The position numbers and the translations under genes were made by a program. The notes below the pieces were generated by a model. The model did not search any database. It saw only the letters and a list, made by a program, of their open reading frames with translations, and had not been told where the DNA came from. From Trebonia sp963771985 (GTDB taxonomy: Bacteria > Actinomycetota > Actinomycetes > Streptosporangiales > Streptosporangiaceae), in assembly GCA_963771985.1 (NCBI GenBank), contig CAVYVO010000028.1:248001-312000 (forward strand): a stretch of 64,000 bases of DNA, in the 5' to 3' direction. Shown piece after piece: positions 37,866 to 46,173 of the stretch (position 1 is the first letter of the stretch; each line of letters starts with the position of its first letter).

Positions 37866-38415
37866 CCCCGCTCACGCGGGGCCCTTTCGGCGGGCGGCCC
37901 GGCTTCCGCGATGCCGCCGGGGGCCGCGGCCCCCGGCTGCGGGACGGTTGTGTTACTTCTGTGTTGATCTTGGTCCGGGTCAGCGCTGCGTGCACCATCG
38001 GAGCTACCTCTCTTCCTGCGTTGTCGCAGGTGAGGAGGCTGGAAACTCACAGAGACCGGGAGCCGGTGAGCGGATTCGAACCGCTGACCTGCCGCTTACA
38101 AGGCGCATTTGAGCGATCGCGAGATGTCGCTAGCCGTAGCCTGATGCGCCGTCTAGCTGCGTCAATCGTCGGCCTAGGTCGGCTTGCGTCGCTCGGTGCC
38201 TGCCTCTGTTGGCTCCCCTTCTGGCTCCCCGGATCCGGCAGTCCAGCGTGGCCTGGCTACAAAGTTGTAACCCGGCGGCTAGTGTCGCGGGCGAGCGCAA
38301 ATGGTTCCCGGGTCAGCTAGCGCCTTTGTCGAGCCTGACTGTCTGGGCCCTTAGTCCGCTGCTGTGGCCCGTGGGCCCGTGGAAGCGCCCGGCGCGCGAT
38401 GGCAGGGTGGGTCGC
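37866..38415. other. No gene; junction sequence with GC hairpins
   Basis: Between the truncated Rhs core and the serine hydrolase. Holds a GC-rich hairpin (GGGGGCCGCGGCCCCC near 37919), the tRNA-Thr 3' half at 38059-38105, and otherwise nothing I recognise. Probably a recombination junction. Confidence 0.5.
38059..38105 (-). repeat. tRNA-Thr(TGT) 3' half, copy 2 (att-like)
   Basis: On the minus strand the sequence runs from the anticodon loop CTTGTAA through GCGGCAGGTC, a T-arm AGCGGTTCGAATCCGCT and the acceptor strand CACCGGCTCC. The 5' half (D-arm, acceptor 5' strand) is absent, so this is not a working tRNA. A 3' half that starts at the anticodon loop is the usual mark of tyrosine-integrase attachment sites. 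Its last 21 bases recur at 17067-17087. Confidence 0.65.
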
Positions 38416-39606
38416 ATGGATGGATGGATGGGCGCCGGCTTCGAGGATGTGGCACGCGTGTTCCGGAGGCAGCTGCGGCGTACGACGGGCGGTGCCGCGG
38501 TTGCGGTGTATTACCGCGGGGAACTGGCCCTCGACCTGTGGGGTGGGTGGCGTGCCGAGGGCCGGCCGTGGCGGCGTGACACGCTGGCAATGTGCTTCAG
38601 CACGACCAAGGGGGTCACCTCAGCGGCGTTGCACCTGCTGGCCGAGCGAGGGCAGATCGAGTACGACGCGCCGGTTGCGGCGTACTGGCCGCAGTTCGCC
38701 CAAGGCGGCAAGGAGAAAGTCACGGTGCGCCACGTGCTCACACACTCCGCTGGACTGCACCGGATGCGGACGCTGGTAGACAACGCGCAGCGGATGCTGG
38801 ACTGGGACTACATGGTGGCGGCACTCGAGCGCGCCGAGCCTGCGTACGAGCCGGGCACCCGGCACGGTTACCACGCGCTGACCTATGGGTGGCTGGCCGG
38901 AGAGCTGGTCCGCCGGGTGTCGGGTCAGCCGATCGCGCTATTCGTCCAAGAGGAGCTCGCCCGCCCGCTCGGCCTGGACGGGCTGTATGTGGGATGCCCG
39001 CCCGAGCAGCGCGGCCGGGTCGCGCCGCTGGCCCCCATGGCTGCCCCGCTGGGCCGCAGGCTGGGCCTGCGACCGGGTGCTGTGATGGGCGGGCCGATCG
39101 GCCGGATCCCGGCACTGCTGGGACTGCCGGTTAGCCCGCGCCGGTTCGTCAACGCGCTGTTGCCGCGCGGGATCGAGGACGTGCTGTGGGGCCCGGAGGT
39201 AATGGACGCCGAGATCCCGGCGGCGAACGGGTTCTTCACCGCCCGGTCGCTGGCGAAGCTGTACGCGCTGCTGGCCCACGGCGGCCAAGTCGGCGGCGTA
39301 CGGCTCCTATCGCCGCAGACCGTGCAGCAAATCGCGGTGGTGCATTCCCGCGGGCCCGATCTTGTCCTGGTCCTGCCGATGGGCTGGCGGCTCGGCTACC
39401 ACAACGCCTTCACCACACTAGGCACGGTGCCTGGCGCGTTCGGCCATTTCGGCTTCGGCGGTTCGGGCGGGTGGGCCGACCCACGGCGTGACCTGGCGCT
39501 GGCAATGGTATGCAACCGCGGCTCAGGCACGCCGATCGGCGACCTCCGCATGGCCGAACTCGGCGCCGCCGTCGTCCGGTCACGGGGCGTGTCCTTACCC
39601 AGGTAA
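38416..39606 (+). CDS. Serine hydrolase (beta-lactamase/esterase EstB type)
   Basis: 396 residues from ATG 38416 (MDGWMGAGFEDVARVF). Class C beta-lactamase fold of the esterase or peptidase kind. Nucleophile S62 and K65 lie in the S-x-x-K motif of FSTTKGVTSA; a Tyr lies in RHGYHALTYGWLAGEL; the third motif region is GHFGFGGSGGWADP. There is no signal peptide, so it is a cytoplasmic esterase-like enzyme rather than a resistance enzyme. Substrate unknown. The frame is open upstream to 38209, but with no plausible ribosome-binding site. Confidence 0.9.
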   Translation: MDGWMGAGFEDVARVFRRQLRRTTGGAAVAVYYRGELALDLWGGWRAEGRPWRRDTLAMCFSTTKGVTSAALHLLAERGQIEYDAPVAAYWPQFAQGGKEKVTVRHVLTHSAGLHRMRTLVDNAQRMLDWDYMVAALERAEPAYEPGTRHGYHALTYGWLAGELVRRVSGQPIALFVQEELARPLGLDGLYVGCPPEQRGRVAPLAPMAAPLGRRLGLRPGAVMGGPIGRIPALLGLPVSPRRFVNALLPRGIEDVLWGPEVMDAEIPAANGFFTARSLAKLYALLAHGGQVGGVRLLSPQTVQQIAVVHSRGPDLVLVLPMGWRLGYHNAFTTLGTVPGAFGHFGFGGSGGWADPRRDLALAMVCNRGSGTPIGDLRMAELGAAVVRSRGVSLPR

Positions 39607-39761
39607 CAGGCTGGTACTCCCGTCGCGGCCGGCGTGGGACCTTGAGCGATCGTCAGCCAGGTGCGTTAGCCGCACGGAGCTGGTGCCGGCGTGATGCCCC
39701 TCACAGCTCCGCTCAGCGGACCTTTGGCACTGTCGCGCCGGAAATGGCGTGGGCACGCTAG

Positions 39762-40943
39762 ATGCAGGAGCAAGGGGGCGAAGGAGTGCACGCTGGCCCT
39801 GCCCCGCAGCAGGCGGAACCTGCGGTAGCCCGTGCGGCATTGTCCGCGCCAGGACCGCTAGCCTTGCTTGCCAACAGGATGGCGAACGCGCGACAAGATC
39901 CGGCGTCCCGGCGTGATCCGGCGTTTATCGGCCGCATGTTGCCGGCTATCGGCTGGTACACGGGCTACTTCTCACCAGAGGTCCGGGGGCTCGACAGGCT
40001 GCCGGTGACTGGCCCGGCCCTGGTGGTCGGTAACCACTCGTGCCTTTTCTACATGCCCGAGGTATGGGTCAGCGCATGTGCGATCATGGAGCGCCGCGGA
40101 GTCGAAGCGTCGCTTTACGCGCTTGGCTACGACCTCCTCTTCGCCATTCCGGGCGTGGAGTCGGTCATACGCCGCCTTGGCGCCGTCCCGGCGGGCGCTA
40201 GGGAGGCGGAGTCGGCACTGGGACACGGGGCCTGTGTCGTCGTGTACCCCGGCGGAGACTGGGAGGCGGCCCGGCCGTGGGCGCAGCGGAATCAGGTCGA
40301 CTTCGGCGGCCGCAAGGGCTTTGTCCGGCTCGCTCTCCGCTGCGGGGTTCCCGTGGTTCCTGTCGTGGCCCACGGCGGCCACCACGCCGTGGTGGTGGTG
40401 ACGCGCGGCGACCGCCTGGCCCGCGCGGCCGGCCTGCACGGCATCCGGATCAAGGTCTTTCCTTTCCTTGCGGGGTTGCCTTTCGGATTGGCGTCGGTCC
40501 TTACCCCGCCGCTTCCCATGCCGGCTCAGGTCACGGTGGAGTTCTTGCCCGCGCTTGACTGGAGCGCCTACGGGCCAGGTGCCGAGCGTGACGAGAAGGT
40601 GGTCGCGGCCTGCTACGACGAGATTACGGGGATTCTGCAGGCGGCCCTTGACCGCCTAAGCGCCGAGCGGCCGCACCCGGTGATCGACGGGACCATGCGG
40701 CTGATGACACGAACCGTGTCGACCGCAGGGCGGGCACCCGTAAGCCTGGCTCAATCGGGAGGCCTGGCTCTGCGGCGCCTGCAACAGGCGATTCTCCGGC
40801 CTGCGCAGCAAGTGGAGAATGCCCTAGAGGAGCGATTGCGGCCGGAGAGCGGGCTTCCTGCGGCGCGCCGGTGCCGCTTTGCCCGGGCGGCTGCGCCGGA
40901 CCACGATGAGTGCGATGGCAAGGCAGCAACCGGCGGCAGTTGA
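39762..40943 (+). CDS. Lysophospholipid acyltransferase family protein
   Basis: 393 residues. PlsC-like core: VVGNHSCLFYMPEVW (an NHx5E variant of the NHx4D box, so the Asp is replaced or shifted), VVVYPGGDWEAARPW in place of FPEGTR, and GVPVVPVVAHGGHH. This variant pattern is seen in the DGAT2-like acyltransferases of actinobacteria, suggesting acylglycerol rather than phosphatidic-acid synthesis. The C-terminal 100 residues are helical and Arg/Ala-rich. ATG 39762; an alternative start lies further in. Confidence 0.82.
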   Translation: MQEQGGEGVHAGPAPQQAEPAVARAALSAPGPLALLANRMANARQDPASRRDPAFIGRMLPAIGWYTGYFSPEVRGLDRLPVTGPALVVGNHSCLFYMPEVWVSACAIMERRGVEASLYALGYDLLFAIPGVESVIRRLGAVPAGAREAESALGHGACVVVYPGGDWEAARPWAQRNQVDFGGRKGFVRLALRCGVPVVPVVAHGGHHAVVVVTRGDRLARAAGLHGIRIKVFPFLAGLPFGLASVLTPPLPMPAQVTVEFLPALDWSAYGPGAERDEKVVAACYDEITGILQAALDRLSAERPHPVIDGTMRLMTRTVSTAGRAPVSLAQSGGLALRRLQQAILRPAQQVENALEERLRPESGLPAARRCRFARAAAPDHDECDGKAATGGS

Positions 40944-41015
40944 TCCGGTGAGGGACTTCCGCCTCTAGGTCAGCCCGCTCGTCATGACCAGCGTGGGATT
41001 GCCGAGGAGGTGACC

Positions 41016-41492
41016 ATGCAGAAGATGAAACAGGCGGCTGCCGAGTTCCTGGCCGGCAAGCGCGTCGCGGTGACGGGTGTATCGCGGAATCCGGGGAGCC
41101 ACGGCAGCAACGCGGTGTATCAGCGTCTGCGGGATCGCGGCTACCAGGTGTTCGCGGTGAATCCGAACGCGGACGAGGTCCAAGGCGATCACTGCTATCA
41201 CGACCTGCGGTCGATACCGGGCGGCGTGGACTGGGTAGTCATCGGCACCCGGCCAGAGACCGCCGAATCCACCATGCGCGAATGCGCCGAGCTCGGAATC
41301 CGGCACGTGTGGATGCACCGGGGGCCCGGCGGCGGAAGCGTGTCTGAGCCGGCTGCGGACTACGGCCGTCAGCACGGCATCACGGTGATCACGGGCGGCT
41401 GCCCGTGCATGTTCGACCCCACCGCAGACCCCGGCCACAAGGCCATGCGCTTCGTGTTCACCCTGACGGGCGCAGTACCGAGGCGGGTCTAG
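41016..41492 (+). CDS. CoA-binding (YccU-like) domain protein
   Basis: 158 residues. Rossmann-type CoA-binding domain: GKRVAVTGVSRNPGSHGSNAVY, YQVFAVNPNADEVQGDHCYH, VDWVVIGTRPETAESTMREC, GIRHVWMHRGPGGGSVS. A Cys-containing tail, TGGCPCMFDP, is typical of the subfamily. Function beyond CoA binding unknown. ATG 41016 is preferred to GTG 41010 because GAGGAGG sits directly before it. Confidence 0.88.
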   Translation: MQKMKQAAAEFLAGKRVAVTGVSRNPGSHGSNAVYQRLRDRGYQVFAVNPNADEVQGDHCYHDLRSIPGGVDWVVIGTRPETAESTMRECAELGIRHVWMHRGPGGGSVSEPAADYGRQHGITVITGGCPCMFDPTADPGHKAMRFVFTLTGAVPRRV

Positions 41493-41826
41493 CATCAGCC
41501 CGTTAGCCATTATCAGAGGAAGCAGCCGCTCGTCATCGAACCAGCCGGAAGCACCCGATCGCACCACCCGTGTTGGCTCTTGCCGGAACGCTGGCTCTTT
41601 GACCCGGCTCTCCGAAGAACTCTTCTATCTGCGGAAACTCGGTGCGCAACTGGGTTCGAACCAGTGACCCCTCGCTTAGGCGAGCCGGACGGCAGTGAGG
41701 CTTTCCGCGCAAGGTGGCGGTCACCCTGAGCGGCCACGGGCAGGGCACACCCGAACCCGCCGACCATGAGCGCATGTGCCGTTAATCCTTTGCCGGCCGC
41801 CATGCGCAGCGCGGATGATTGCGGCC
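41493..41826. other. No gene; contains a tRNA 3' fragment
   Basis: Between the CoA-binding gene and the DinB fragment. The only recognisable part is the tRNA-like 3' half at 41641-41682. Confidence 0.5.
41641..41682 (-). repeat. tRNA-Arg(CCT)-like 3' half (att-like)
   Basis: Minus strand: CCTAAGCGAG, GGGTC, a perfect T-arm ACTGGTTCGAACCCAGT, then TGCGCACC. The position before the presumed anticodon CCT is G rather than the invariant T, and no D-arm or 5' acceptor strand is present. I read it as the 3' half of a tRNA left by integration. Confidence 0.5.
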
Positions 41827-42137
41827 ATGGCCACGACCCGGCGAGCCGACATGTTCACCGCGGACGGCAAGCCGTCTGACGACGACCTGCGCGAGAACGG
41901 GCCAAGGCTGGGCGACAAGCGCGTCACGCTGGCTCAAGCCCTGCGCTGCGTGCGCCTCACCCTGGAGATGAAGTGCTCAGGCCTTAACGCGGAGGCCATG
42001 GCGCGGCGTTCGGTCGAGCCGTCGACGATGTCGCTCCTGGGGCTGGTGCGCCACCTAGCCGAGGTGGAGCGCGCGACGTTCCGGGTGATGATGGCGGGCC
42101 AGGACGTGCCCCGGCTGTTCTGCTCCGGCACCGACGG
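41827..42137 (+). pseudogene. DinB/DUF664 protein, N-terminal fragment
   Basis: Starts MATTRRADMFTADGKPSDDD and shows the family block ALRCVRLTLEMKCSGLNAEA and SLLGLVRHLAEVERATFRVM. DinB-like four-helix proteins are metal-binding enzymes, often thiol-dependent transferases, of about 160-190 residues. Here homology stops after about 103 residues, where IS66 sequence begins, so the second half with the last metal ligands is lost. The frame stays open for 190 more codons antisense to the IS66 gene, but that part is meaningless. Confidence 0.82.
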
Positions 42138-43453
42138 TCAGGTCGGTGGTGAACCGCAGGATCATGTCCTCGTGATCGCGGAACCTGCGGGCCAGCCGCA
42201 GCCCGTCCTTGCCGATCTCAGTGCGCTTGCGCTGGTTATCGGCGAGGCCCTTGGCGACGGCGCCGCGGTAGCGGGCCCTGATCGCGGCCAGCTGCGCCTC
42301 ATCGAGGCGGGCCTGCCCGCTGCTGCGGGCCGCGGTCGCGGCGGCGTTGGCGTTGATCAGCAGGTCAGCCATGGCGCGGGCCCAGACCTGCCCGTCCGGG
42401 TCGAAGCGGTACAGGCCGGCCAGGTCCCTCAGTCCGTGGGCGCCGCACCAGGCGTGCAGGGCATCGGTGAGGTGCTCGTATCCCTTGTAGCCGTCGCGGA
42501 CGATGGTGCCCGTGTAGCCGGGCAGGACACCGCCGGCGTTGATGGCTTCCTTCGTCCGGTCCCCGGTGTGCATGGCGGTGAGGAACTCGGTGCACGCCAC
42601 GTGGATGTAGTGCAGTTTCCCCGCGGCGCGGGCCGGCGTCTCGTCGGCGTACAGCACCCCGGCGGCGGGCAGCAGCTCCCGGACCCGGTCCGATGAACGG
42701 GCCGAGCAGGGCGGCGGCCTTGCCGCGGACGCCGGCCACGAACCCGGCCGAGACGCTTACCCCGGTCAGGGCGGCGACCAGCCTGGCGGCACGGGCGACC
42801 GGCAGGTGGTTCGCGCAGACCGCCAGCGCCGCGCTGGCATGGACCCGCGGCCCGTACTGCACCCGGCCGGTCACCCCGGCCCGCGCGAGCCCCACCGAGA
42901 TCTCCCCGCACCCCGGGCACTGCCGGGCCAGCACCTGGTATTCGGTCACCACCGGCGGCGGAGGCGGCGCGGCCTCGAACACCTGCCGTTTCTGCAACCA
43001 TATGGCACCGGCGCCCGCCAGGCCGTACCCGCAGCAGCCGCACGCGGCAGGCCCGCATTCCACCGTCTCACCGGGGTCACCGGACTGCTTCAGCGTGGAT
43101 GACTGCGCGCCCGGCTGCCTGCCGGGCTTGCGGCCTGACCTGCCGCGCAGCGACCGGTCCTTCGGCTTCTTCTTATACGGGCTGTCAGAAGACGGCGGCT
43201 TCGATGACGTGGAGGAGTCCTTGCCCAGCAAGCGCTGAAGTTCCTCCACCCGCGCCGCCAGCGCGGCTACCTGCGCGGCCAGCGAATCCGCCCGCGCCCG
43301 CTCGGACGCCAGCTGCGCCGCGGCCAGCTCATCGCGATCTGCCGCAGCCTGCCGCAGCCGCGCGTTCTGCGCCTCCAGCTCCGCTACCCGCGCGCGCAGC
43401 CACCCGGCCGGGTCAGACGGGGGCGCAGGCGGCATATCGGACACAAGCCGCAC
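42138..43453 (-). pseudogene. IS66-family transposase remnant
   Basis: Reads from the N-terminus at about 43453: a coiled-coil VAALAARVEELQRLLGKDSS, the SKPPSSDSPYKKKPKDRS block, a zinc finger (CGPAACGCCGYGL ... ARQCPGCGEI) and VAALTGVSVSAGFVAGVRGK. Near 42680 the frame shifts to LYADETPARAAGKLHYIHVA and YKGYEHLTDALHAWCGAH, ending RDHEDMILRFTTDLTV. The last part, with the catalytic Glu (normally PFDNNQAERD), is missing where it meets the DinB gene. Frameshifted and 3'-truncated, hence dead. Confidence 0.88.
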
Positions 43454-43768
43454 TCCATCAGAGCCGGCGATCCGTGATCAAGGCGACACACCGTGCCGGC
43501 TGACAAAAGGCCAGAAACCATGCCTCTCCCCGCGGACACTGCCAGCCCCCGTCCGCGCATCACGCACCCCCAGCCACCCAGGCTGAATAGATATCGGGGC
43601 TTCGCCCCACCCCGACGAGGCATGCGCTGGGGGCTAATGTCTGCGCATGGGCGGGCTGTAGGTGGGGGCTCCGGCCGGGGCCCAGGGCAGTTCACAATGT
43701 GACTGTTCATTTGCCGCTTGCAGCGGTCGGTGGCCGTTGCCGGCCGAGCCTCCAGCCGGAGCCCTATC
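43454..43768. other. No gene recognised
   Basis: Sequence between the IS66 remnant start and the next gene. No family, RNA or clear repeat seen. Confidence 0.4.
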
Positions 43769-45437
43769 ATGACGCTACCGCGTACTGTCGCCGAGGTCCT
43801 GTCCGGTCACGTGACGCTGGAGGTCCGCTGCACCGACCGGGTGCTGCTGACGTTCCGGCAGCCGCGGCTGCAGTACGGACAGGGGATCCACGGGTTCTTC
43901 TGCCATCACCGCGGCAACCAGTTCGCCTCCTCGGCGCTGATGATGCCGATGACCGAGCACTTTGCCGCCGACATCCGCCATTACATCGACACGCGCCTGG
44001 CTGGACCTGGTCCGGTTCGCGAAGGGGCAGAGCAAGGACCAGGTTGCCAGGGAGTACCTGGCGGGGAAGTCCGGTGGCGACCAGATCCTTTTCGCGGGCG
44101 TCGCGCAGGAGAAGGCCCGGATCTGGCGGACTTCCCAGCGCCGGGATCCGGTGACCGGCAAGCGCTACCCGTGGCTGTACCAGGACCAGGCGATGGTGAA
44201 CCACTGGTATTTCTATGGCTTCGACGCCGGCTTCGGTCCCTTTTACATAAAGTTCTGCGGCTATTTCCCGTACACCGGGCAGATCTACTTCAACGGCCAC
44301 GAGTACGCCAAGCAGCAGTGCCTCAAGGAAGGCATCGCGTTCACGGCCCTGGACAACGCGTTCGGCTCGGCCGGCGACGCCGAAGCGGTCCAGCGGATCT
44401 GCGACGGGCTGACCGATCAGAAGATCTACCGGTTCGCCGGCAAGTGGCTGGCCCGGCTGCCGCAGCCGTTCACCCGCGAGGACGAGCAGGCCGATTACCG
44501 CTGGCAGCTGTCGGTCCAGCAGATCGAGTTCTCCACCACCATGGCCTTGGACCGCCCCCTGAACGGCCGCATCTTCTTCGAGCAGCTCATCCGCGACAAC
44601 CTGGACATCGGCCGCCCGGACAAGGTGAACCTCGTCTTCGGCCGGACGATCCGCACGAGGGGCAAGTTCCAGACTCCGGGGACGTTCCGGACCCAGGTCA
44701 TCACGAACGGCACCTGCCCCTACCTCTATCTCTTTTACAAGAAGACCCAGGTCAAGCAGTACCTGAAAGAGGGGAGGGCGATCCGCACAGAGACGACCCT
44801 GAACCAGCCCCGCGACCTCGGCATCGGCAAAGAGCTGACTAACCTCGCCGCCATGGCGAAGGCAGGCTACGCCGCCAACCGGCGCCTCCTGGACGCCGAA
44901 CGGATCAGCCACGACCCCGCCGCCGGGACCGCCGCCCTCGAGACACTGACTAGCCCCGTGATCAGCAGCACCTGCACCCGCGTGCCCGGGATGCGCTTCC
45001 CCGATCCACGCGTCCAGGCGCTCCTCGGGGCCTGCTGCGCGCTCGCGCTCCGGCCCGCCGGCTTCACCAGCCGCGACCTGCGGCACCTCCTCGCCCCCCA
45101 GCTGGGAAGAAACCCCGGGGACATGTCCGGCGGCCAGATCAGCTACGACCTGCGCCGGCTCCGCGCCCACCAGATCATCGAGCGCATCCCGCACAGCCGC
45201 AGCTACCAGCTCACCGCCGGCGGGCTGTCCACTGCCCTGTTCTTCACCCGGCTGATCAGGCGCGTCATCATCCCCGCACTCACCGAGATCAACACCGCCA
45301 GCCCGCCGCCCGGCAGCCCGCTCCGCCAGGCCGACCGCGCCTACACGCAAGCCGTCGCCGACCTCGCCGCACAGGCCTCACTCGGCATCCAGACACGAGG
45401 AGTAACCAAGACCCAGTCACACCCGCGCCAGTCGTAA
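43769..45437 (+). pseudogene. Large protein of unknown, widespread family, frameshifted
   Basis: About 555 codons. Starts MTLPRTVAEVLSGHVTLEVR with QYGQGIHGFFCHHRGNQF, then shifts frame near 43998 and continues AWLDLVRFAKGQSKDQVAREY, NHWYFYGFDAGFGPFYIKFC, GYFPYTGQIYFNGHEYAKQQ, IRDNLDIGRPDKVNLVFGR, and a winged-helix-like C-terminus RDLRHLLAPQLGRNPG with GQISYDLRRLRAHQIIERIP. I know this pattern from uncharacterised proteins found, often in several copies, in Actinobacteria, Chloroflexi and others. No function is known to me; the scattered multi-copy occurrence suggests a mobile or selfish element. One extra base in ACACGCGCCTGG explains the shift. Confidence 0.75.
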
Positions 45438-45450
45438 CACGCAACCCAAG

Positions 45451-46173
45451 TTGACTCGACCGGTGAAATCCCCGCGGGGAAAGATAACCTACCATCAGAC
45501 ACCCGTCACAATGCTCATCAATGGCGCCGAACGGTTCGTCATGGCCCATGAATACGGGCATGTACTCATGCATGAGCTCAATGTCCTGCACTCGGATGCA
45601 CCCATGCCGCCAGCGGCTGAGTCGGCCTGGGACAAGGAGTTCGCGGCCGACACGTTCGGCGCGATGGCTGTTGCCGAGAGCGGCAAAATGCTCGACCTCC
45701 TGCCCGCCAATATGGCCCTGGAGGGAGCGGAACTGGCCATGAAGACGCATGAGATCTTTGATCAGATATTCAATGCGGTCAGCGCAAGCGTTCATTCGAA
45801 GGATCAGGGCACCGCGAGCCACCCGCCGTTTTCCCAGCGTACCGAGGCACTCGAAAAACTCTACCGGCAGCTTCACCCAGACCCTGCCGCAGCAGATGCC
45901 GACATCGAGGGCATGCGGGTTCCGGCCCAGACACTCGATCAGATCTGGAAACGCGCGAGCCCGCAAGTGACCGCCATCCTGCAGGCGGGAATGCCGCTCC
46001 ACCCGATCTGGTCATCGTCCTTACACTGGGATCTTCTAGATTTGCATGAGATAGGAAAAGGCAATGACCCCACCAGAGCCAAACCCGACGACCCCACCAG
46101 ACGCAGACTCAGATCTCCGGAACGTGCCGTAGGCCGGGTTTTAAGTAATGCTGGCCGGCTGGCGAGCTGGTAG
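45451..46173 (+). CDS. Zincin metallopeptidase (HEXXH), probably N-truncated
   Basis: Contains RFVMAHEYGHVLMHELNVLH with the HEXXH zinc site and, 20-odd residues on, AWDKEFAADTFGAMAVAE with a likely third ligand Glu (M48-like E-x-x-A-D). The region after is helical (GMRVPAQTLDQIWKRASP). Only about 30 residues precede the HEXXH, short for such peptidases, so the 5' end may be lost at the junction with the preceding gene. The last 22 codons run into the IS at 46110 and are not native. Lead gene of a three-gene set with the zinc-ribbon and membrane proteins. Function unknown. Confidence 0.65.
   Translation: MTRPVKSPRGKITYHQTPVTMLINGAERFVMAHEYGHVLMHELNVLHSDAPMPPAAESAWDKEFAADTFGAMAVAESGKMLDLLPANMALEGAELAMKTHEIFDQIFNAVSASVHSKDQGTASHPPFSQRTEALEKLYRQLHPDPAAADADIEGMRVPAQTLDQIWKRASPQVTAILQAGMPLHPIWSSSLHWDLLDLHEIGKGNDPTRAKPDDPTRRRLRSPERAVGRVLSNAGRLASW

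Noticed and set aside
37860..37900. Possible CRISPR repeat (GTCCCCGCTCACGCGGGG)
   Set aside because: It looks like a type I-E repeat core, but there is only one copy, with no spacer array and no cas genes in the window.
38059..38105. Functional tRNA gene
   Set aside because: Only the 3' half is present; no D-arm or 5' acceptor strand can be found next to it.
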